The notes: generated from the letters alone by a model not told the origin. DNA of 64,000 bases from an uncultured Aeromonas sp. (GCA_945957575.1 CAMFLW010000001.1:51063-115062), one strand, 5' to 3'. Numbered from the stretch's first letter, positions 1 to 8,787 are shown. Translations and numbers: made by a program.

Positions 1-663
1 CGCTACATCAAGGCGATGGGGATCAAGATGGTGCTCTCCGGCGAAGGCTCCGACGAGCTGTTCGGTGGCTACCTCTACTTCCACAAGGCGCCCAACGCTA
101 AAGAGTTCCACGAAGAGAACGTGCGCAAGCTCGCCTCTTTGCACCTCTATGACTGCCTGCGTGCCAACAAGTCGATGGCCGCCTGGGGTGTCGAGGGTCG
201 CGTGCCCTTCCTCGACAAGGAGTTCATGGACGTGGCGATGCGCCTGCAGCCGGCTGACAAGATGTGCGGCAAGGGCAAGATTGAGAAGCACATCCTGCGC
301 GAAGCATTCGAGGATCTGCTGCCCCACGAAGTGGCATGGCGTCAGAAGGAGCAGTTCTCCGACGGCGTGGGCTATTCGTGGATCGACAGCCTGAAAGCCA
401 TGGTGGAACAGGAAGTAACGGATCAGATGTTCGAAGCGGCCGCATTCCGCTTCCCCATCAACACCCCGCTCACCAAGGAGGCCTACTTCTACCGCGCCAT
501 CTTCGACGAGCACTTCCCGCTGGAGGCTGCCGCCCGCACCGTGCCCTACGGCAAGTCGGTCGCCTGCTCCACCCCCACCGCGCTGGAGTGGGATGCCAAG
601 TTCAAGGAGATGGCCGACCCGTCCGGCCGCGCCGTAATGGACGTCCACCAGCAGGGCTACTAA
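1..663 (+). CDS. asnB: Asparagine synthetase B (glutamine-hydrolysing), C-terminal part
   Basis: The 3' end of asnB, open from the first base of the window; the start codon and the N-terminal glutaminase domain lie outside. The enzyme makes asparagine from aspartate, glutamine and ATP in the cytoplasm. The visible 220 residues belong to the C-terminal ATP-pyrophosphatase (synthetase) domain: SGEGSDELFGGY is the family signature near the adenylate/PPi site, followed by YFHKAPN and VEGRVPFLDKEFMD, all typical of AsnB. The gene ends at TAA 661-663 and is followed by a strong terminator, so it closes its transcription unit. Confidence 0.95.
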   Translation, partial: RYIKAMGIKMVLSGEGSDELFGGYLYFHKAPNAKEFHEENVRKLASLHLYDCLRANKSMAAWGVEGRVPFLDKEFMDVAMRLQPADKMCGKGKIEKHILREAFEDLLPHEVAWRQKEQFSDGVGYSWIDSLKAMVEQEVTDQMFEAAAFRFPINTPLTKEAYFYRAIFDEHFPLEAAARTVPYGKSVACSTPTALEWDAKFKEMADPSGRAVMDVHQQGY

Positions 664-700
664 GACTGCACACCAAACTGAGCGGGTAACGTCAGATAGC

Positions 701-732
701 AAAAAGCCCTTCACCATGGTGAAGGGCTTTTT
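701..732 (+). terminator. Rho-independent terminator after asnB
   Basis: A perfect inverted repeat: AAAAAGCCCTTCACC at 701-715 pairs with GGTGAAGGGCTTTTT at 718-732 and ends in a T run. It lies 38 bases past the asnB stop codon. Confidence 0.92.
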
Positions 733-909
733 CATCTCCCCGCGGTCACGCACGCCAAATCACATCAGACCATCGCAGATAGTTGATTTTTCATAAATAT
801 TTAATTTTTTTACCGAGTGACCATGCATTGACAGGAAGCGCGTCGATTGACTATGCCTGAAGGGTGATCCACAGGATCACCAGGATAACAACCAGGATCG
901 GGAGGGAAC

Positions 910-1433
910 ATGGTCGCTAACACGCTATCAAGGATCGGCCTGCTGACAGCACTGCTCGTCAGTCCGGCTACGATGGCCAATGACAATATCGTGGTACTGC
1001 AGCTTGGCAAAGCCTTCAGCAATGAAAAGCTCGACATCAACATCGCCGACGCCAAGTTCCATCACATGTTCTGGCGCTGGGGAGACTCAGGCTGTCAATT
1101 TGGGCTGGGGGTACGTGCCGGAACGCTCAAGGTAGAAGATGAAGAGACCGCCAGACTGGGGGCGGCGCCCGTATCGAATGCCAATGGGGTAACTGGGTGA
1201 CCTGGCTCCCCGGCGAAATGGTCTGGCTCGAACAGTATCAATTTGGAACCCGCGGCCATGGCTACAAGGATTACGGCGGCCCCTTCCAGTTCTCCCTAGG
1301 TATCGGCCTCGGCTACGCCATCACCAAAAATTGGCTGATCGGCTATCAGTATGAGCACATGTCCAACGCCTATATGTATGACAAGAACCCAGGGCTGGAC
1401 AGCCATACCCTCCATATCGAGTACCGTTTTTAG
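910..1433 (+). pseudogene. PagL-like lipid A 3-O-deacylase (acyloxyacyl hydrolase family), frameshifted
   Basis: A small outer-membrane beta-barrel protein split over two frames. The first part (910-1200) has a strong ribosome site (GGGAGGGAAC before ATG) and a signal peptide ending about MANDN. The second part, open from 1143 to 1433, ends GYQYEHMSNAYMYDKNPGLD followed by a terminal aromatic residue. The H-x-SNA and NPGLD pattern resembles the catalytic His/Ser region of PagL, which removes an acyl chain from lipid A. Restoring one G in the G5 tract at 1158-1162 would join the frames and give a protein of about 174 residues. The alternatives are a true pseudogene, a phase-variable tract or a sequencing error. 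The family call rests on the C-terminal motif only. Confidence 0.6.
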
Positions 1434-1534
1434 CCAAACAGCCTCCCCCGCTATTCACGTAACACAGTGCAAACACGATTGCCATGGCAAAGGCAGGCAG
1501 CCCCACATGTTGACATCAACCAAGAGAGAGGGTG

Positions 1535-1570
1535 ATAACGGAATAACGTGATCACGTCATCCCGTTATTT
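1535..1570. terminator. Hairpin terminator between the PagL-like gene and maiA
   Basis: A long near-perfect inverted repeat centred between 1551 and 1552: ATAACGG at 1535-1541 pairs with CCGTTAT at 1562-1568, with an ACGTGATCACGT core and two mismatches in the stem. Flanking A and T residues allow it to serve the two convergent genes. Confidence 0.75.
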
Positions 1571-1587
1571 TCAGCTGTTTCAGCGGA

Positions 1588-2223
1588 TCACTGCGCATCC
1601 GGCTGGTTGGCGGGGGCTGCCTTGATAAAGGCTTGCAACTGTTCGCAGTTGGCGACGATGCGGCGGATGGTGGGGTAATCGTCCAGGGTCATGTCGTAGC
1701 GGCGAGCGTTGTAGACTTGGGGCACCAGCATGCAGTCGGCCAGGGTCACTTCGTTGCCGACGCAGTAGACACCGGCGGTGGTCATCAACAGCTGTTCGAG
1801 GGCGGTGAAGGTCTCGTCAATCCAGTGGCGATACCAGCGGGCCTCCTGCTCGTTGTTGGCCCTGAAGTGCTCTTCCAGATAGTTGAGTACCCGCAGATTG
1901 TTGAGCGGGTGGATATCGCAGGCGATCATGTTGACGATCTGGCGCACCCGGGCCCGCGCATCGGGCGCTGAGGGCATCAGGGAGTAGGCGGGATAGATTT
2001 CGTCAAGGTACTCCATAATGGCAACCGACTGACCGATCTGCACATCGCCATCCACCAGAAACGGCACCAGCCCTTGCGGATTGATCCGGCGATAGGCCTT
2101 CTCGCTCTGCTCGCCTTGCCGCAAATTGATGGGATGCTGCTCGTAGGCTAGCCCCTTGAGCTGCAACACGATCCGTACCCGAAAACTGGCTGACGAACGC
2201 CAATAGCCAAACAACTGCAACAT
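1588..2223 (-). CDS. maiA: Maleylacetoacetate isomerase (zeta-class GST)
   Basis: A 211-residue glutathione-dependent cis-trans isomerase converting maleylacetoacetate to fumarylacetoacetate in tyrosine/phenylalanine breakdown. The N-terminal thioredoxin-like half starts MLQLFGYWRSSASFRVRI, the SSxSxR motif of zeta GSTs that binds glutathione. NPQGLVPFLVD supplies the cis-Pro, and QSVAIMEYLDE is the usual GSH-binding loop. The all-helical C-terminal domain follows. I chose ATG 2223 rather than the longer frame because AGAAGGAC lies just upstream and the N terminus then matches the family. It is last in the hppD-hmgA-fahA-maiA operon, 68 bases after fahA. Confidence 0.93.
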   Translation of the reverse strand: MLQLFGYWRSSASFRVRIVLQLKGLAYEQHPINLRQGEQSEKAYRRINPQGLVPFLVDGDVQIGQSVAIMEYLDEIYPAYSLMPSAPDARARVRQIVNMIACDIHPLNNLRVLNYLEEHFRANNEQEARWYRHWIDETFTALEQLLMTTAGVYCVGNEVTLADCMLVPQVYNARRYDMTLDDYPTIRRIVANCEQLQAFIKAAPANQPDAQ

Positions 2224-2291
2224 ACTTCGTCCTTCTTTTGTCAGCCGACAGGCGGCCTCGCCCCCTGTCGGCCCCCATCTCTCGGGGATCA

Positions 2292-3287
2292 TCACTCTGT
2301 CTGGCTGCCGCCCTGCACCACTTGCTGGGAGAGTGTGCCAAACAGGCTCTTGCCATTGCGATCCAGCATGGTGATGGCCACTCTATCACCAAATTTCATA
2401 TAGGGGGTTATAGCTTGATCACAATCAAGAATTTCCAGCATGCGGCGCTCGGCAATGCAGGATGAACCGGCGCTGCGATCGTAGTTGGAGACGGTGCCCG
2501 AACCGATGATACAGCCCGCACCAAGAGGACGGGTCTTGGCGGCATGGGCAATCAGCTCGAAGAAACTAAAGGTCATGTCCACCCCTGCTTCGGGCTCACC
2601 GAACAGAGCGCCGTTGAGGTGGGTCAGAAGCGGCAGATGCACTTTGCCATCACGCCACGCATCCCCCAGCTCATCCGGGGTGATGGCCACAGGCGAGAAG
2701 GCGCTCGACGGCTTGGACTGGAAGAAACCAAAGCCCTTGGCCAGCTCGCCGGGAATGAGGTTGCGTAGGCTTACATCGTTGACCAGCATCAGCAATTTGA
2801 TGTGGCTGGCAGCCCCCTGCGTGCTCACCCCCATCGGCACATCGTCGGTGATGATGGCGATTTCCGACTCGAAATCGATCCCCCACTCCTCAGAGCCCAT
2901 CACGATGGGGCCACGGGGAGCGAGAAAGCTGTCGGAACCGCCCTGATACATCAGGGGATCGTGCCAGAAGCTCTCCGGCATCTCGGCGCCGCGCGCCTTG
3001 CGCACCAGCTCCACATGGTTGACGTAGGCGCTGCCATCGGCCCACTGATAGGCGCGCGGCAACGGAGAGAGGCAAGACGCTTCGTCAAAGGGGAACGCCT
3101 CACCAACGTGGCCCTCGTTAAGCTGCTGATAGACAGCCTCCAGTCTGGGGGCAACCTCGGCCCACTCATCGAGGGCGGCCTGCAAAGTCGGGGCAATCTC
3201 GCTCACCCGCACCGCCCGGCTCAGATCCCGGCTCACCACCACCAAAGCGCCATCGCGCTTGCCATTGTTCAATGTTGCCAATTTCAT
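2292..3287 (-). CDS. fahA: Fumarylacetoacetate hydrolase
   Basis: A 331-residue enzyme that cleaves fumarylacetoacetate to fumarate and acetoacetate, the last step of tyrosine catabolism. The FAH fold is shown by YQGGSDSFLAPRGPI, the metal-ligand region WGIDFESEIAIITDD (acidic residues that coordinate Mg/Ca), the loop GFGFFQSKPSSAFSPVA and GCIIGSGTVSN near the C terminus. The start is ATG 3287 with TAAGGAATCG upstream; a longer frame would add an unrelated N terminus. It sits 10 bases after hmgA and upstream of maiA in the same transcript. Confidence 0.93.
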   Translation of the reverse strand: MKLATLNNGKRDGALVVVSRDLSRAVRVSEIAPTLQAALDEWAEVAPRLEAVYQQLNEGHVGEAFPFDEASCLSPLPRAYQWADGSAYVNHVELVRKARGAEMPESFWHDPLMYQGGSDSFLAPRGPIVMGSEEWGIDFESEIAIITDDVPMGVSTQGAASHIKLLMLVNDVSLRNLIPGELAKGFGFFQSKPSSAFSPVAITPDELGDAWRDGKVHLPLLTHLNGALFGEPEAGVDMTFSFFELIAHAAKTRPLGAGCIIGSGTVSNYDRSAGSSCIAERRMLEILDCDQAITPYMKFGDRVAITMLDRNGKSLFGTLSQQVVQGGSQTE

Positions 3288-3297
3288 AATCGATTCC

Positions 3298-4449
3298 TTA
3301 TTTGCCGGCAGCCGCGTCCGGGCGCTGCCAGCTGGAGACATACCGGGTGTTCTCGATCCCTTCGCACAGGCTGCCGACGTTCAGCGCATCGCGGGTATCT
3401 AGCATCACCGCCACCTCGTCGGTGAATTTCTTGGCATAGGCCTGCCCTGCCGCAAACGCCTTGGGATGGGGGCCGTGGGTGAAACCGGCGGGGTGGAAGG
3501 TAACCATGCCCCGCTCGATATTGTCCCGGCTAAAGAAATCCCCGGCGTGGTAGAAGAGCACCTCGTCGTAATCGTCATTGCTGTGATAGAAGGGCACCTT
3601 GAGGGCGCCTGGATCGCTCTCGATGGGGCGCGGCACGAAGGTACAAATCACGAAGCGGCTCGCCACAAAGGTCGAATGGGCCGACGGCGGCAGATGGTAG
3701 CGGTGGCTCATCAGCGGGCGGATATCCCGCCAGTTGAGGCGCACCACGCACAAATCCCCGTGCCACCCCTGGGCGTCCAGCGGGTTGAACGGCCAGGTGA
3801 TGACGCTAATCTCGTCGTGGCGCTTCACCTGCAGCGACCAGGGGTTCTCATCCTGCTGAGCCAAAAAGCGTTCGTTGATGGCGGGCACATCGAGCGCCGC
3901 TGGGTCGAAGATGGCGTGATTGCCCACCAGCCCCTTGTCCGGCAGCTGATAGCTGTCGTTGGTCGCCTCGATCATCAGGATGAACAGGGGCGACGTCGGC
4001 TCGATGCGCCACATGGTGCCACGGGGGATCACCACATAGTCACCATCCCGCAGGGTCAGGTGGCCGTAGTCGCAGAAGAACTCGCCGCTCCCTTCGTGGA
4101 TAAAGAGCAGCTCGTCGCCGTCGGCGTTGCGCACCAGAAACGGCATCGCCTCGGAGAGCCGCCATATCCGGTAGCGGCAATGGGGGTTGCTGAGAATGTC
4201 GGGGGCCACCCAGGGGGAAAGGGAGCTCACCTCTTCCTGGAGGGCATTGAGGTCAAATAGCCGTGGCCGCAGCGGCCCCTCCCAACTGCTCCAGTCGGTG
4301 GGGGCATGCTTGTGGTGCATGTGGGTGGCGGGGCCGAAAAAGCCGCTGCGCCCCAGCTCGCGCTCATAGATGGCCTGTTCCGGCAGGTCGGCATGAGCCT
4401 GTCGGGAGTGGGCCCCCTCCCGATGGGGGAAGTTAATCCAGTTACGCAT
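3298..4449 (-). CDS. hmgA: Homogentisate 1,2-dioxygenase
   Basis: A 383-residue non-haem Fe(II) cupin enzyme that opens the aromatic ring of homogentisate to maleylacetoacetate. In the C-terminal half, YHSNDDYDEVLFYHAGDF and HPAGFTHGPHP carry the His and Glu residues expected to bind iron. The shorter bacterial form begins at MRNWINFPHREG. ATG 4449 overlaps the hppD stop by 8 bases, with GGGAGCGAG upstream, so translation is probably coupled. Loss of this enzyme in bacteria usually causes pyomelanin build-up; here the gene is intact. Confidence 0.93.
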   Translation of the reverse strand: MRNWINFPHREGAHSRQAHADLPEQAIYERELGRSGFFGPATHMHHKHAPTDWSSWEGPLRPRLFDLNALQEEVSSLSPWVAPDILSNPHCRYRIWRLSEAMPFLVRNADGDELLFIHEGSGEFFCDYGHLTLRDGDYVVIPRGTMWRIEPTSPLFILMIEATNDSYQLPDKGLVGNHAIFDPAALDVPAINERFLAQQDENPWSLQVKRHDEISVITWPFNPLDAQGWHGDLCVVRLNWRDIRPLMSHRYHLPPSAHSTFVASRFVICTFVPRPIESDPGALKVPFYHSNDDYDEVLFYHAGDFFSRDNIERGMVTFHPAGFTHGPHPKAFAAGQAYAKKFTDEVAVMLDTRDALNVGSLCEGIENTRYVSSWQRPDAAAGK

Positions 4450-5578
4450 TGCTCGCTCCCTCTTTGCGGGCACCCTTCTCATCCTCGCCGCCATCCAGCA
4501 CGCCGCGGCGGATCTGGTCCAGCTCGATCGATTCAAACAGTGCCTTGAAATTGCCCTCGCCAAACCCTTCGTTGCCCTTGCGCTGAATGATCTCGAAGAA
4601 GACCGGGCCAATCACGGTATCGGTGAAGATCTGCAACAGGATGCCATCCTTGGTGGGGGAGCCATCGATGAGGATACGCAGCTCTTTGAGGGCCGCCAGA
4701 TCCTCCTGATGCCCCTCGACCCGGCTATTCACCTTCTCGTAGTAGGTATCCGGCGTCGGCATAAAGCCGGTGCCGCGGCTGCGCAGGGTGCGGATGGTCT
4801 GGTAGATATCGCTGGAAGCCATGGCGATGTGCTGGATCCCCTCCCCCTTGTACTGGCGCAGGTACTCCTCGATCTGGGACTTGTCATCCGCCGACTCGTT
4901 GATGGGGATGCGGATCTTGCCGCAGGGGGCGGTCATGGCGCGAGAGTGCAGCCCGGTCAACTTGCCTTCGATATCGAAGTATCGAATTTCACGGAAGTTG
5001 CCGATCCGCTCGTAGAAGTTGGACCAGACATCCATATTGCCGCGATGGACGTTGTGGGTCAGGTGATCGATTTCGATGAGACCGGCATCCACCTCCGCCA
5101 TCCGAGCCTGCCAGTCGGGGTAGAAGACAAAATCCACGTCATAGATGGAGCCCTTGTCGCCATAGCGGTCGACAAAGGAGAGGGTGCTCTCGCCGATACC
5201 GTAGATGGCGGGAATGTTGAGCTCCATCGGGCCAATCTTGCCGACAAAGGGCTTGGCCCCCTTGGCGATGGCGAACTGCTGGGCCTTGCCCGCATCACTC
5301 ACCCGAAATGCCATGCCGCAGACGCTCGGCCCGTGCAGGCTGGCAAACTGCTCCGCCTGGGAGTGAGGTTCGGCATTGACCACGAAGTTGATATCCCCCT
5401 GCCGGTAGAGCCAGCACTGCTTGTGTTTGTGCTTGGCGACCTCGGCAAACCCGAGCGACACAAACAGGCTCTTGAGGGCGGCAATCCCCTTGGCATCGAG
5501 GGCTGTGTACTCGACAAACTCGAAGCCATCTGTGCCTAACGGATTGATGGTATGGGTGGCGGAAGAGGTGGCATTCAT
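4442..5578 (-). CDS. hppD: 4-hydroxyphenylpyruvate dioxygenase
   Basis: A 378-residue Fe(II) dioxygenase converting 4-hydroxyphenylpyruvate to homogentisate. Two vicinal-oxygen-chelate domains are visible. The probable iron ligands are the His in LIEIDHLTHNV, the His in GIQHIAMASSD and the Glu in PVFFEIIQRKG. ATG 5578 has AAGGAGCGCCCG upstream and gives the normal family length; the 23-residue longer reading is not supported. It is the first gene of the tyrosine catabolic operon, and a TyrR-like box lies about 150 bases upstream. No dedicated HmgR-type regulator is adjacent. Confidence 0.95.
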   Translation of the reverse strand: MNATSSATHTINPLGTDGFEFVEYTALDAKGIAALKSLFVSLGFAEVAKHKHKQCWLYRQGDINFVVNAEPHSQAEQFASLHGPSVCGMAFRVSDAGKAQQFAIAKGAKPFVGKIGPMELNIPAIYGIGESTLSFVDRYGDKGSIYDVDFVFYPDWQARMAEVDAGLIEIDHLTHNVHRGNMDVWSNFYERIGNFREIRYFDIEGKLTGLHSRAMTAPCGKIRIPINESADDKSQIEEYLRQYKGEGIQHIAMASSDIYQTIRTLRSRGTGFMPTPDTYYEKVNSRVEGHQEDLAALKELRILIDGSPTKDGILLQIFTDTVIGPVFFEIIQRKGNEGFGEGNFKALFESIELDQIRRGVLDGGEDEKGARKEGASNA

Positions 5579-5726
5579 CGGGCGCTCCTTGCTCTTGATT
5601 CGGTTAAAACGGATTGCGGCACCCAGCGGCGCAGCAAGTGTTAACAACTTGTTTCATTAGAGGCAGGGTGTAGCAGGAAGAGAAGAGGCAGGTTGCAGAT
5701 AGTTTTTCGCAGCTGGCAGCAAAAGA

Positions 5727-5744
5727 TGTAAATGGATTGTGACA
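5727..5744 (-). promoter_or_regulatory. Candidate TyrR box upstream of hppD
   Basis: Read toward hppD the 18 bases are TGTCACAATCCATTTACA. Against the TyrR consensus TGTAAA-N6-TTTACA the right half is perfect, the left half matches 4 of 6, and the key G and C are correctly spaced. Its distance from hppD (about 150 bases) fits a promoter-proximal site, and the operon degrades tyrosine. Binding is inferred. Confidence 0.45.
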
Positions 5745-5802
5745 TTCAAGCCGCGGCCCTGCGGATCAAAGTGTGACGACCCGCATGGCTGTCAGCTTTG
5801 CC

Positions 5803-6516
5803 TTACAGTTGCCAGTTTTTGACCATCAGATGGGGCAAGCGGGCCCGGGCTTTTTGCAGTCGCGTGGGCGTCGGATTGATCAACCACGCCTCTTTCCCCA
5901 ACCCCAGCAGCGGCAGATCGTGCAGGCTGTCGCTCAAGGCCAGCTCGGCATCAAGGGCGCAGATCTCCGGCAGCAGCTTGTGCTGACCGTGGCAGTAGAA
6001 GCGGGGCATCAGGCCGCCTAACCGGTAGTGCATCTGCGAGCCAATAATCCGGTGGGGCAACTGGCCGGGCAGTTGCTGATAGAGCTGGGCTCGCACCAGT
6101 GCGCAGGGGCTGGCGGAGATCACCCAGCAGCGCGCGCCCTCGCTTTGCAGCAGCTCGCGAGCCTGACGATACAGCCCCGGCCTGGTGCTGCAATAGGCGC
6201 GCACCAGCTTGCGCCAGCCGAGGGGAGAGAGCCAAAGCGTGATGGCCCACCAGATAAGGGATATACCTCGCCGCCGCTGGCTGGGTAGCAGCTGATTTGG
6301 CAACAAATAGACCAACCCACCCAGCACAATCACCGGCAGCAACAGCAGCGGCCAGATCCGGCGCCGCAGGATATAGCGCAGCAGACCAGCGTGGCTGTCG
6401 CCGGGGGCCAGGGTGTCGTCAAAGTCGGCAAGGATCCAGCGCGCAGCACTCCCGCACTCTCGATTCCCCCCACTCTCTTTCGGCACCACGGGTTCAGCTG
6501 GCGAGCGGCTTATCAT
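5803..6516 (-). CDS. pgpC: HAD-family phosphatase, PgpC-like phosphatidylglycerophosphatase C
   Basis: 237 residues resembling E. coli PgpC (YfhB), which dephosphorylates phosphatidylglycerol phosphate at the inner membrane. The HAD motif I is ADFDDTLAPGD (nucleophile and acid/base Asp). A hydrophobic segment, PLLLLPVIVLGGLVYLLP, follows and is likely a membrane anchor. Motif II is WVISASPCALV, and IIGSQMHYRLGG matches the PgpC region after it. The late motif LSDSLHDLPLL carries the metal Asp. ATG 6516 is preferred because TTGAGGCTCCC precedes it; it begins 7 bases after the pseudouridine synthase gene, so the two are probably co-transcribed. Substrate is by homology only. Confidence 0.75.
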   Translation of the reverse strand: MISRSPAEPVVPKESGGNRECGSAARWILADFDDTLAPGDSHAGLLRYILRRRIWPLLLLPVIVLGGLVYLLPNQLLPSQRRRGISLIWWAITLWLSPLGWRKLVRAYCSTRPGLYRQARELLQSEGARCWVISASPCALVRAQLYQQLPGQLPHRIIGSQMHYRLGGLMPRFYCHGQHKLLPEICALDAELALSDSLHDLPLLGLGKEAWLINPTPTRLQKARARLPHLMVKNWQL

Positions 6517-6523
6517 GGGAGCC

Positions 6524-7186
6524 TCAAGGTGCAAGAGCGGCAATCGCCGCGGTCAGCTCGGGGGTGACAAACTCGGCCCCCTGCGTGGGCGGGCAGACAA
6601 AATCGAACGGATCGCCCCCTAGGGTAAAGCTGAGCCGCCAGGCATGCAGATAGCCACGATCGGCTGGCGTGCCGCCATAGCGCTCATCCCCGAGAATGGG
6701 GGCGCCGATGCTTTTGAGGGCAACCCGGATTTGGTGGGTCTTGCCGGTCTGCGGTTTGATGCGATAGAGCCGCAGCCCCTCGCGCACCGACACCGAATCA
6801 AACCAGCTGATGGCAGGATTATCCAGCGTACGCGCCAGCATCCAGCTGCCGCCGCGCCCCTTTTGCATATCCCCCTTCACCCAACCCTGTTTTTTCTTGG
6901 GTTTGCGATCGGAGAGCGCCAGATACTGTTTGCTCACCTCGCGGGCCGCAAAGGCCATGCTCAGTTCGCGATTCGCCTCCGTGGTGCGGGCCAGCAGCAC
7001 CAGGCCGGAGGTCATCTTGTCGAGCCGGTGTACCGGATAGAGGGTAAGACCCGTATCGGCCTTCACCCGATTGACCAGCCCAAGCTCAGTCTCTCCTCCC
7101 TCTTCTCCCTTCTCGTCATGCATGCCGATGCCGGGCTGCTTGTCGATAACCAGGAAAGCGGCGTGTTGAAACAGGATCCGGTACAT
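6524..7186 (-). CDS. RluA-family pseudouridine synthase (TIGR01621-like)
   Basis: A 220-residue enzyme that isomerises uridine to pseudouridine in RNA; which RNA cannot be told from sequence. The catalytic motif is HRLDKMTSGLVLLA, with the essential Asp. GKTHQIRVALKSIGAPILGD and HAWRLSFTLG are the usual downstream family motifs. No S4 domain is present at the N terminus, which goes straight into YRILFQHAAFLVIDKQPG. ATG 7186 has GAGGTG just upstream. It is followed directly by pgpC on the same strand. Confidence 0.85.
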   Translation of the reverse strand: MYRILFQHAAFLVIDKQPGIGMHDEKGEEGGETELGLVNRVKADTGLTLYPVHRLDKMTSGLVLLARTTEANRELSMAFAAREVSKQYLALSDRKPKKKQGWVKGDMQKGRGGSWMLARTLDNPAISWFDSVSVREGLRLYRIKPQTGKTHQIRVALKSIGAPILGDERYGGTPADRGYLHAWRLSFTLGGDPFDFVCPPTQGAEFVTPELTAAIAALAP

Positions 7187-7300
7187 AACACCTCGGGAGA
7201 CAGGAAAAAGGCCTGCAACCGGCACGCCGGCTGCTCTCGGGCAGGCATTGTCCCTGCTCGGCCACCATTTGGCAAACGGCCGATGGCCATTGCCGGGCGA

Positions 7301-7331
7301 AAAAAAGCCCCGCCAACGTGGCGGGGCTTTT
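7301..7331 (-). terminator. Terminator of the basic amino acid ABC operon
   Basis: On the minus strand GGCGGGGC pairs with GCCCCGCC (AAAAGCCCCGCC 7303-7314 with GGCGGGGCTTTT 7320-7331), followed by a T run. It lies just past the artM stop codon. Confidence 0.9.
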
Positions 7332-7348
7332 CATCTGCCGTTAACCGG

Positions 7349-8041
7349 TCACACACTGCGCGGGCGCAGATGGGCGTGCCAGCGGGTCTCCCACTTCTTG
7401 AACAGCCAGACGATGACAAAGGTGAGCAGCATATAGAGCAGACCGGCTGTCAAAAACGCCTCGAACGGACTGTAGTAGCGGGAGTTGATGATCCGCGCCG
7501 CGCCGGTCAGATCGACGATGGTGATGATGCCCGCCACCGCCGAACCCTGCAGCATGAAGATCACCTCGTTGCTGTAAGCCGGCAGCGCCCGGCGAAACGA
7601 GTTGGGCAGAATGATCCGGGTCAGGGTCTGCCAGCGGGTCATGCCAAAGGCGTTGGCCGCCTCAATCTGGCCACGCGGCATGTTGTGTACCGCCCCGCGC
7701 ACGATCTCGGCGGTATAGGCGCCGGTGTTGAGGGTAAATGCCAGCAGTGCGCAGAACCAGGCCTCGGAGAAGAGCGACCAGGCAGCACTGTTCTTCAGCC
7801 ACTCCCACTGGGCAGCGCCGTAGTAGATGATAAAGAGCTGCACCAGCAGCGGAGTGCCGCGAAAGAAGTAGATGTAGGCCCAGATCGGCCCCTTGATCAG
7901 CCAGTTGCGGCTATTGCGCAGGATGCCCATGGGCACCGCCAGCATCAAACCGAGGATTAGAGAGAGAGCCACCAGCCAGACCGTGGTGTAAAGCCCCTCC
8001 CAGTAGGTGGGCCACTCTTTGAGAATGATTGAGAAATCCAT
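7349..8041 (-). CDS. artM: Basic amino acid ABC transporter permease (ArtM/HisM type)
   Basis: A 230-residue inner-membrane permease with about five hydrophobic helices. The conserved cytoplasmic EAA loop, GQIEAANAFGMTRWQTLTRI, contacts the ATPase. FFRGTPLLVQLFIIYYG and NTGAYTAEIVRGA are typical of the HisM/ArtM group. It pairs with the permease encoded immediately upstream (3 bases apart) to form the membrane channel. It is last in an operon ordered ATPase, binding protein, permease, permease, the same order as artPIQM of E. coli. Sequence alone does not separate arginine from lysine/ornithine/histidine specificity. Confidence 0.88.
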   Translation of the reverse strand: MDFSIILKEWPTYWEGLYTTVWLVALSLILGLMLAVPMGILRNSRNWLIKGPIWAYIYFFRGTPLLVQLFIIYYGAAQWEWLKNSAAWSLFSEAWFCALLAFTLNTGAYTAEIVRGAVHNMPRGQIEAANAFGMTRWQTLTRIILPNSFRRALPAYSNEVIFMLQGSAVAGIITIVDLTGAARIINSRYYSPFEAFLTAGLLYMLLTFVIVWLFKKWETRWHAHLRPRSV

Positions 8042-8044
8042 GGC

Positions 8045-8785
8045 TTACCTCGTCTTGATAGCGTAGTGGCGCTCGGCCCACTTGAGCGCCGAGGTGGAGA
8101 CTGCGGTGAAGATCAGGAAGATCAGCGCCACCGCCATGTAGAAGGTAAAGGGTTGCTGGGTCGAACCCGCCGCCAGCGAGGCTTTGCGCACCATATCATC
8201 GAGCCCGATGATGGAGACCAGCGCGGTGGTTTTCAGCAGCACCAGCCAGTTGTTGCCAAACCCCGGCAGAGCGTGGCGCATCATCTGTGGAAACAAAATA
8301 CGACGAAACACCTGGGTTGCTCGCATGCCAAAGGCGCGGGCCGCCTCCAGCTCCCCCTTGTCCACCGCCAGAATGGCGCCGCGGAAGGTCTCGGTCATAT
8401 AAGCGCCGAAGATAAAGCCGATGGTCGCCACACCGGCGGCAAACGGGCTGATATCCACATAATCGGGCAGCAGGGAGACCCACTCCTGAGCCGGGTTGCT
8501 CTCCAGCAACCAGTTATTGTAGGTCTCGTTGACCCAGGAACAGACGGCGTTGATGAACACCTGGCCGCCAAAGAAGAGCAGCATCATCAGCACCAGATCG
8601 GGAATGCCGCGGATCAGGGTGGTATAGCTGCTGGCAATGGCGCGGGCCCACTTGTAGGGGGAGAGCTTGGCGAGCGCCCCCAGCATGCCGAGCAGCAGCG
8701 CCAGCAGCAGGGAGGCGAGCGCCACCTCCAGGGTGACCCAGGCGCCCTCCAGCAACGAGGCTTCGTATCCTTTCAAATCAAACAT
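8045..8785 (-). CDS. artQ: Basic amino acid ABC transporter permease (ArtQ/HisQ type)
   Basis: A 246-residue inner-membrane permease, partner of the ArtM-type protein. It has five predicted helices, the motif YTTLIRGIPDLVLMMLLFFGG and the EAA loop GELEAARAFGMRATQVFRRI. It carries an insert, FINAVCSWVNETYNNWLLES, between helices, which lengthens it. ATG 8785 is preferred to an in-frame ATG four codons earlier because GGAGCTGCC sits at the right distance. It is separated from the binding-protein gene by 217 bases holding a stem-loop and a duplicated ribosome-site segment. Confidence 0.88.
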   Translation of the reverse strand: MFDLKGYEASLLEGAWVTLEVALASLLLALLLGMLGALAKLSPYKWARAIASSYTTLIRGIPDLVLMMLLFFGGQVFINAVCSWVNETYNNWLLESNPAQEWVSLLPDYVDISPFAAGVATIGFIFGAYMTETFRGAILAVDKGELEAARAFGMRATQVFRRILFPQMMRHALPGFGNNWLVLLKTTALVSIIGLDDMVRKASLAAGSTQQPFTFYMAVALIFLIFTAVSTSALKWAERHYAIKTR

Positions 8786-8787
8786 AG

